From positions 1 to 40,492 of the forward strand of contig JBJXGF010000027.1 of NCBI GenBank assembly GCA_046153015.1: a stretch of DNA of 40,492 nucleotides, given 5' to 3'. The stretch is from JBJXGF01 sp046153015. GTDB taxonomy: Bacteria; Actinomycetota; Acidimicrobiia; Acidimicrobiales; CAIXPF01. Shown piece by piece: positions 36,766 to 40,492 of the stretch (positions are counted from its first letter, which is position 1; each line of letters opens with the position of its first letter). A program made the position numbers and the translations under genes. The notes under the pieces are model-generated. The model saw nothing but the letters and a program-made list of their open reading frames with translations, was not told the DNA's origin and did no database searches.

Positions 36766-37997
36766 AGCAGCTTCCGCTCGACGGCGTGCGGGTGGTCGAC
36801 CTCACGATGATGTGGGCGGGCCCCTTCGCCACCAAGCTGCTGGCGGAGATGGGGGCCGACGTGATCAAGATCGAGTCTTCCCGGGCCTGGGACAACATCC
36901 GCACGCTGCTGCCCCAGCCCGACGCCCCCGAGCCGTGGAACAGCTCCTACTACTTCGCGTACTACAACCGCGACAAGCGCTCGGTCACGCTCGATCTCGC
37001 TCACCCCGCCGGCCGTGACCTGCTGCTGCGGCTCGTGGCGCAGTCCGACGTGGTGATCGAGAACTACCGCGCCGACGTGCTCGACAAGCTCGACCTCGGC
37101 TACGACCGGCTGAAGGCGGCCCGCTCCGATGTGATCCTCGTGACGATGGCGGGCTTCGGCAAGACCGGCCCGGAACGGGACAACGTGGGCTACGGCCCGA
37201 TCATCGAGATGGCCTCCGGGCTCACCTCGCTCACCGGGTACGGCGACGACGCGCAGCCGGTCAAGTGCGGCATCTCCTACGGGGATCCCGTCGGAGGGCT
37301 GATGGCCGCCGGCGCGGTGGCGCTCGGCCTCGTGCAGCGGCGCCGCACGGGCGAGGGGGTGTGGGTGGACCTTTCGCAGCGGGAGGCGGCCGCGACCCTC
37401 GCCGGCGCGGCCTTCGTGGCGGCCTCGCGGCGAGGCGCCGAACCGGTGCACGAGGGCAACCGCGACCCCGTCCACGCTCCGCAGGGCTGCTACCGGGCCG
37501 CCGGCGTCGACCAGTGGCTGGTGGTGACCGTGCGCAGCGACGCCGAATGGACGGCGCTGTGCGGCGTGATCGGACGGCCCGAGGCGGCCGGGCTGGACCG
37601 TGCGCAGCGGCGGGCCCGCCACGACGAGCTCGACGAGGCGATCGAGGACTGGACGCGTCACCAGGACCCGCAGGCGGCGATGGAGGCGCTGCAGGGCCTC
37701 GGCGTGCCTGCCGGTCGGGTGCTCGACATGGCGGCCGTGCTGGCCGACCCCCACCTCAACGCCCGGGGCTTCTGGGTCGATCTGCCCCAACCCCGGATGC
37801 GGCGGCCGTTCCCGCAGCCAGCCAGTGCATGGCGCTTCGTCGAGGCGAACCCCACGCTGCGCTCCCACGCGCCGCTCTTCGGCGAGCACAATCGGGAGGT
37901 CCTGTCGGGCCTGCTCGGTGTCAGCGACGCCGAGCTGGCGCTCCTGCGCGCGCACGGCGTGATCGCCGATGCGCCGCTCGGCCCCCAGGCGGGCTGA
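36762..37997 (+). CDS. Family III (CaiB/BaiF) CoA-transferase, full-length copy
   Basis: A 411-residue CaiB/BaiF protein: LDGVRVVDLTMMWAGPFATK, GADVIKIESS, YNRDKRSVTLDL, DVVIENYRADVLDKL, and VTMAGFGKTGPE all follow the family order. The segment GVWVDLSQREAAATL holds Glu at the usual catalytic Asp position, as in many uncharacterised members. Substrate and pathway cannot be read from the sequence; fatty-acid, bile-acid or aromatic CoA-esters are all possible. It starts with a GTG overlapping the stop of the preceding gene (GTGA) and ends 28 bases before the convergent acetyltransferase gene. Confidence 0.88.
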   Translation: MKQLPLDGVRVVDLTMMWAGPFATKLLAEMGADVIKIESSRAWDNIRTLLPQPDAPEPWNSSYYFAYYNRDKRSVTLDLAHPAGRDLLLRLVAQSDVVIENYRADVLDKLDLGYDRLKAARSDVILVTMAGFGKTGPERDNVGYGPIIEMASGLTSLTGYGDDAQPVKCGISYGDPVGGLMAAGAVALGLVQRRRTGEGVWVDLSQREAAATLAGAAFVAASRRGAEPVHEGNRDPVHAPQGCYRAAGVDQWLVVTVRSDAEWTALCGVIGRPEAAGLDRAQRRARHDELDEAIEDWTRHQDPQAAMEALQGLGVPAGRVLDMAAVLADPHLNARGFWVDLPQPRMRRPFPQPASAWRFVEANPTLRSHAPLFGEHNREVLSGLLGVSDAELALLRAHGVIADAPLGPQAG

Positions 37998-38006
37998 TCG
38001 ACCGGT

Positions 38007-38026
38007 CGGCTCGGATCGGCTCGGAT
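38007..38026. repeat. Short 10-base tandem duplication between convergent genes
   Basis: CGGCTCGGAT occurs twice without a gap, between the CoA-transferase stop and the acetyltransferase stop; the second copy ends on the first base of the latter stop codon. It is most likely a local slippage event. Confidence 0.6.
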
Positions 38027-38520
38027 CAGAGCAGGCGCTGCATGAGCAGCACGTCGAGCCACCGCCCGAACTTGCGGCCCACCTCACGCTCCACGCCGAC
38101 CGGCTCGAAGCCGAGCGCCCGATGCAGGGCCACCGACGCGTCGCCCGGGCCCACGATGCGCGCCATCATCGAGTGGAACCCGCTGGTGCGGGCCACCGAG
38201 ATCAGCTCGCCGAGCAGCACCCGGCCCACGCCCTTGCCCTGCTGGTCGCCGCGGACGTAGATCGAGTCCTCCACCGTCGGGCTGTAGCCGGGCCGGTCCC
38301 GATAGGGCGACAGCGACGCGAAGCCCACCACCTCGCCGCACGGCGCCGGCGCCGTGGCCACCAGCACCACATGGGCGCCGGTGCGCGCCGACATCCAGGC
38401 GAGCTGCTCGGCGCGCGAGCGGGGCCGCAGGTCGAGCGTGGTGAGGGCGTTGGTCACCTCGTGGTTGTAGATGGCGCGGATCGCCTCGCCGTCCTCGAGG
38501 GTCGCCACCCGCACCTGCAC
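38026..38520 (-). CDS. GNAT acetyltransferase of the phosphinothricin acetyltransferase (Pat/MnaT) type
   Basis: The 164-residue protein has the GNAT fold with features of the Pat/MnaT branch: AIRAIYNHEVTNALTTLDLR near the N-terminus, GFASLSPYRDRPGYSPTVED, the acetyl-CoA loop GDQQGKGVGRVLLGELI, ARIVGPGDASVALHRALGFE, and VGRKFGRWLDVLLMQ. Members acetylate the amino group of small molecules such as methionine sulfone, methionine sulfoximine or phosphinothricin; the substrate here is unknown. The GTG at 38520 is preferred because conserved residues begin right after it and TAGCAT lies 8 bases upstream; a longer frame adds 57 low-complexity residues. Confidence 0.88.
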   Translation of the reverse strand: MQVRVATLEDGEAIRAIYNHEVTNALTTLDLRPRSRAEQLAWMSARTGAHVVLVATAPAPCGEVVGFASLSPYRDRPGYSPTVEDSIYVRGDQQGKGVGRVLLGELISVARTSGFHSMMARIVGPGDASVALHRALGFEPVGVEREVGRKFGRWLDVLLMQRLL

Positions 38521-38528
38521 AGCCGCCG

Positions 38529-38534
38529 ATGCTA
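38529..38534 (-). promoter_or_regulatory. -10 element of the acetyltransferase gene (leaderless)
   Basis: On the minus strand TAGCAT ends 8 bases before the GTG at 38520. It sits in the 58-base gap after the ATPase-like gene, so the acetyltransferase probably has its own promoter. Confidence 0.5.
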
Positions 38535-38578
38535 GCGAGCGGGGCGGCGAGCCAGACCGGGCCATCGGCGCAGCCCGA

Positions 38579-39859
38579 TCAGCGCGCCGGCTCGCTGTAC
38601 GGCGCGGCGTCGACCCCGGGCTCGGCGCTCGGCCCGCATTCGAGCAGCGCCAGCTCACCGGTGAGGGCCTCGATGCGGGCCCAGGAGGCAATGTCCTCGT
38701 CGGCGGTCAGCAGCACGATCTGCTGGTGGGCGGCCAGGCGCCCGAGCAGCTCCAGCACCGAGGCCTTGGCCGTGGGCTCGAGCTCGCCGAGCGGGTCGTC
38801 GATGAACAGCGGCAGGGTCTCCCCGCCGCCGGCGTTGGCCCGGGCTGCGGCCAGCCGGCTCACGAGGGCCGCAGCCATTCGGGCGGTGGCGGGCGAGGCG
38901 CCGCTCTGCGCGCCGTCCTCGGGCCGGGCGCCGAGGGTCTCGATGCGCAAGGTGGCGCCGAGCACCGCTGCGGCGGCGGCGATCTGATCCCGATGGTCGA
39001 GCGCCCAGCGGGGCGGGATCTCGGGCCCGGCGAGCAGGGTCCACTGCTCGTGGGTAGCCCGGCTCGCTTCGGCCGCGGCCACGAGGCGGGCCTGGGCCGA
39101 GGCGGGATCGCCCCCGCCCGAGGCGGCGGCGCCGGCCACCAGCCGGGCGAGCTTGCGCTCATAGGCGAGACAGCCGGTGGCCAGGGCCAGCGAGCCGCCG
39201 ATGAGACCGAGCGCCCCGGCCGTGCCGATCGTCGAGAGGCCGACCACCGCGCCGATCGGCAGCGTGACCCCGGCGACGAGGGTGGCGACCCGCACGCGGT
39301 CGTGGTTGCGCTGCGCCCGCTCGAGGTCCACCCCGACCGCTGCGTAACGCTGGGCGTCGCGGGGCAGGTCCGGGTCCTGGGCCGCGGCGTCGAGCTCGTC
39401 CTCCGCCGCGGCGGCCGCTTCCGCCGCGCGGAAGAGCTCGTCGCCGCTGCGCGACGCGAGGCCCACGATCCAGTGGTCGGTCGGTACGGTGACCGCCAGC
39501 GCCCGCGCCTCGACCCACATGGCCTGAGCCAGCCGCTCCGGGCTGAGCTCGGGCCGGCGCAGCAGGTCGACCGCGCCCGAGGGCGTGCGGAACGCGGCGC
39601 TCACATCGGCGCCGTGGTCGACGTCGACCACCACTTGACCGCCCCCATAGGGGCGGAATGCGGCGAGGTGCTCACCGGTGTCGAGCTGGAGCTCGAGGTG
39701 CACGCCGCAGAGCGAGGTGCGCAACGATTCGATGAACCAAGAAGCGACGGACTGGCGGGCCGGCCGGGCCAAGCCGGTCACCACCGTGAGCTTCGGATGC
39801 AGGTCCCACGCCACGACGGTCCGGTCTTCGGCCTCGATCGCCAGGCGTTCGAGCTTCAC
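38579..39859 (-). CDS. SMC/RecN-like P-loop protein with degenerate Walker A and a membrane hairpin
   Basis: I recognise the general type but not a named family. The 426 residues start like an SMC/RecN/AAA23 ATPase (MKLERLAIEAEDRTVVAWDL, then LTVVTG). The Walker A that should read GxxxxGKS/T reads G29-LARP-A34-R35-Q36. Near the C-terminus LPLFIDDPLGEL (D354, D355) looks like Walker B plus D-loop, and QQIVLLTADEDIASWA resembles the H-loop strand. Between them lie an Ala-rich helical part, a hydrophobic hairpin (about residues 188-232) and another Ala-rich helical part. ATP binding is therefore doubtful. The GTG start has GATACT 6 bases upstream. Neighbours (a GNAT gene and tRNAs) give no clue to function. 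Confidence 0.75.
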   Translation of the reverse strand: MKLERLAIEAEDRTVVAWDLHPKLTVVTGLARPARQSVASWFIESLRTSLCGVHLELQLDTGEHLAAFRPYGGGQVVVDVDHGADVSAAFRTPSGAVDLLRRPELSPERLAQAMWVEARALAVTVPTDHWIVGLASRSGDELFRAAEAAAAAEDELDAAAQDPDLPRDAQRYAAVGVDLERAQRNHDRVRVATLVAGVTLPIGAVVGLSTIGTAGALGLIGGSLALATGCLAYERKLARLVAGAAASGGGDPASAQARLVAAAEASRATHEQWTLLAGPEIPPRWALDHRDQIAAAAAVLGATLRIETLGARPEDGAQSGASPATARMAAALVSRLAAARANAGGGETLPLFIDDPLGELEPTAKASVLELLGRLAAHQQIVLLTADEDIASWARIEALTGELALLECGPSAEPGVDAAPYSEPAR

Positions 39860-39865
39860 CAGCCA

Positions 39866-39871
39866 AGTATC
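39866..39871 (-). promoter_or_regulatory. Possible -10 element of the P-loop protein gene (leaderless)
   Basis: On the minus strand GATACT lies 6 bases before the GTG at 39859. It is a poorer TAnnnT match than the other promoters in the window. Confidence 0.35.
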
Positions 39872-39970
39872 GGCTGGGCTGATGCCGCCTTGAGCGTTCG
39901 CCCATGACGGTTTCGAGTCTGTGGACCCTCCGGCGGCCCGAAACGGGCTGGGAACGAGCCGCCGCGCGGC

Positions 39971-39976
39971 TATGCT
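39971..39976 (+). promoter_or_regulatory. -10 element of the tRNA-Thr/tRNA-Met transcript
   Basis: TATGCT is a good TAnnnT match and lies 54 bases before tRNA-Thr in the 171-base spacer 39860-40030. The rest of that spacer shows no gene and no clear hairpin. Confidence 0.5.
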
Positions 39977-40030
39977 GTCCGGCGCACCACGGATCGGCCT
40001 CTGCGGCTCGCCGCCGAGGCTTTCGGTCCG

Positions 40031-40103
40031 GCCCCCTTAGCTCAGTCGGCAGAGCGTTTCCATGGTAAGGAAAAGGTCGTCAGTTCGATTCTGACAGGGG
40101 GCT
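40031..40103 (+). tRNA. tRNA-Thr (GGT)
   Basis: 73 nt. Acceptor GCCCCCT (40031-40037) pairs with AGGGGGC (40096-40102); the discriminator is T40103. Anticodon stem TTTCC/GGAAA encloses ATGGTAA with GGT at 40064-40066, reading ACC and ACU. The T-arm is GTCAG-TTCGATT-CTGAC. CCA is not encoded. tRNA-Met follows after 28 bases. Confidence 0.97.
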
Positions 40104-40131
40104 CGCCGGTCACGGCACATGCCGGTCCAAT

Positions 40132-40205
40132 GGCGGCGTAGCTCAGACGGTTAGAGCACTCGGCTCATAATCGAGGGGTCGTCAGTTCGAATCTGACCGC
40201 CGCCA
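40132..40205 (+). tRNA. tRNA-Met (CAT), elongator
   Basis: 74 nt. Acceptor GGCGGCG (40132-40138) pairs fully with CGCCGCC (40198-40204), with discriminator A40205. The loop CTCATAA places CAT at 40066+100, that is 40166-40168, in stem CTCGG/TCGAG. The paired first base excludes an initiator tRNA, and the anticodon arm is like elongator Met tRNAs rather than lysidine-modified Ile tRNAs. CCA is not encoded. Confidence 0.93.
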
Positions 40206-40219
40206 CACACCGAAACGCT

Positions 40220-40252
40220 GGGGCCAACGCAGGCGTGCGCCGCGTTGGCCCC
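40220..40252 (+). terminator. Hairpin after the tRNA pair, possible terminator
   Basis: GGGGCCAACGC (40220-40230) pairs perfectly with GCGTTGGCCCC (40242-40252), an 11-base-pair stem, with three more G-C pairs possible inside the loop. No T-run follows. It lies 14 bases after tRNA-Met and could separate the tRNAs from tuf. Confidence 0.6.
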
Positions 40253-40264
40253 GCGTGCCGATGC

Positions 40265-40299
40265 CGCCTGCCTGGGCAAACACCGTGGCCGGGCAGGCG
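40265..40299 (+). other. Second inverted repeat in the tuf upstream region
   Basis: CGCCTGCC (40265-40272) pairs with GGCAGGCG (40292-40299), with a 19-base loop. It ends 14 bases before the tuf -10 element and so overlaps the -35 region, which makes an operator or a terminator-like element equally possible. Confidence 0.4.
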
Positions 40300-40312
40300 C
40301 GCCCGCGCCCGC

Positions 40313-40318
40313 TAGCAT
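40313..40318 (+). promoter_or_regulatory. -10 element of tuf
   Basis: TAGCAT fits TAnnnT and lies 47 bases before the tuf ATG. The leader of ~40 bases contains GAAGGAG at 40349-40355, the clearest Shine-Dalgarno sequence in this part of the window, with a spacing of 10 bases. Confidence 0.55.
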
Positions 40319-40365
40319 GGCTGGTCGGTCACTCACCACCGCCGCACGAGAAGGAGCCCTCGCGA

Positions 40366-40492
40366 ATGGCCAAGGAGAAGTTTGAGCGGACGAAGCCCCA
40401 TTTGAATGTGGGGACGATGGGTCATATTGACCATGGGAAGACGACGCTCACTGCGGCGATTACGAAGGTGTTGGCTGAGCAGGGTTCTGGGG
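40366..40492 (+). CDS. tuf: Elongation factor Tu, 3'-truncated by the window end
   Basis: The first 42 codons of EF-Tu, the GTPase that brings aminoacyl-tRNA to the ribosome. The sequence MAKEKFERTKPHLNVGTMGH leads into the GTP-binding P-loop GHIDHGKTT at residues 19-27. The rest lies outside the window. Codon use differs sharply from every other gene here: only 4 of 42 codons end in C, 12 end in T and 26 in G. His is always CAT, Ile always ATT, and Gly and Thr never use GGC or ACC. GAAGGAG precedes the ATG. The tRNA-Thr/tRNA-Met/tuf order resembles the tRNA-tufB arrangement of other bacteria. Confidence 0.95.
   Translation, partial: MAKEKFERTKPHLNVGTMGHIDHGKTTLTAAITKVLAEQGSG

Noticed and set aside
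38471..39907. A 478-codon plus-strand frame opposite the P-loop protein
   Set aside because: The minus-strand product has recognisable SMC-like strands and a promoter; the plus-strand product is Gly/Arg-rich without motifs.
40132..40205. The CAT-anticodon tRNA as initiator tRNA or lysidine-modified tRNA-Ile
   Set aside because: The first acceptor pair is G-C, so it is not an initiator, and the anticodon arm resembles elongator Met tRNAs; a direct test with TFAM or tRNAscan-SE would settle it.

Overview
The window is a very GC-rich, tightly packed bacterial chromosome segment. The lineage is most likely Actinomycetota, and the gene content and protein style suggest class Acidimicrobiia (inference). 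Supporting signs are the very high G+C at third codon positions, frequent GTG starts, ATGA/TGATG gene overlaps, many apparently leaderless genes, an actinobacterial-type 6C RNA, and a menaquinol-cytochrome c reductase of actinobacterial style. No insertion sequences, CRISPR arrays or prophage genes were seen.

Region 1 (1-19250, + strand) reads as one long respiratory operon. It begins with the end of a cytochrome bc complex: a cytochrome b C-terminal part, a Rieske protein, a diheme cytochrome c and an unrecognised membrane protein. Only 5 bases later comes a complete 14-gene NADH:quinone oxidoreductase (complex I) set, nuoA to nuoN. Two subunits are unusual. NuoG has lost all four ligands of Fe-S cluster N7, and NuoL carries a Ala-rich, charged insertion of about 175 residues.

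Region 2 (19348-30744, + strand) is a second, divergent complex I operon behind its own promoter. It has nuoABCDHIJKLMN only, with no nuoE, nuoF or nuoG, so it encodes an 11-subunit enzyme without its own NADH-oxidising module. A MidA/NDUFAF7-type methyltransferase gene overlaps the last nuo gene. The arginine that NDUFAF7 modifies in mitochondrial complex I is present in the second NuoD (R69) but is threonine in the first (T82). The second NuoD also has Trp in place of the conserved quinone-site Tyr.

Region 3 (30786-40492) is mixed. It holds a TetR regulator, a DUF1015 protein, acetyl-CoA synthetase, a 6C small RNA with a CRP-like site upstream and a strong intrinsic terminator, YajQ, tRNA-Tyr, two overlapping family III CoA-transferases, a GNAT acetyltransferase, an SMC-like protein with a degenerate P-loop, tRNA-Thr, tRNA-Met and the first 42 codons of tuf (EF-Tu). 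The tuf start has codon use strikingly unlike the rest of the window.

Together the genes describe a menaquinone-based respiratory chain. The 14-subunit complex I should feed NADH electrons into quinone and the bc complex should pass them to cytochrome c. The second complex I should pump protons or sodium using an unidentified donor. The largest spacer without a protein gene, 34696-34934, is filled by the 6C RNA and its control sites; no gene-free stretch exceeds 300 bases.
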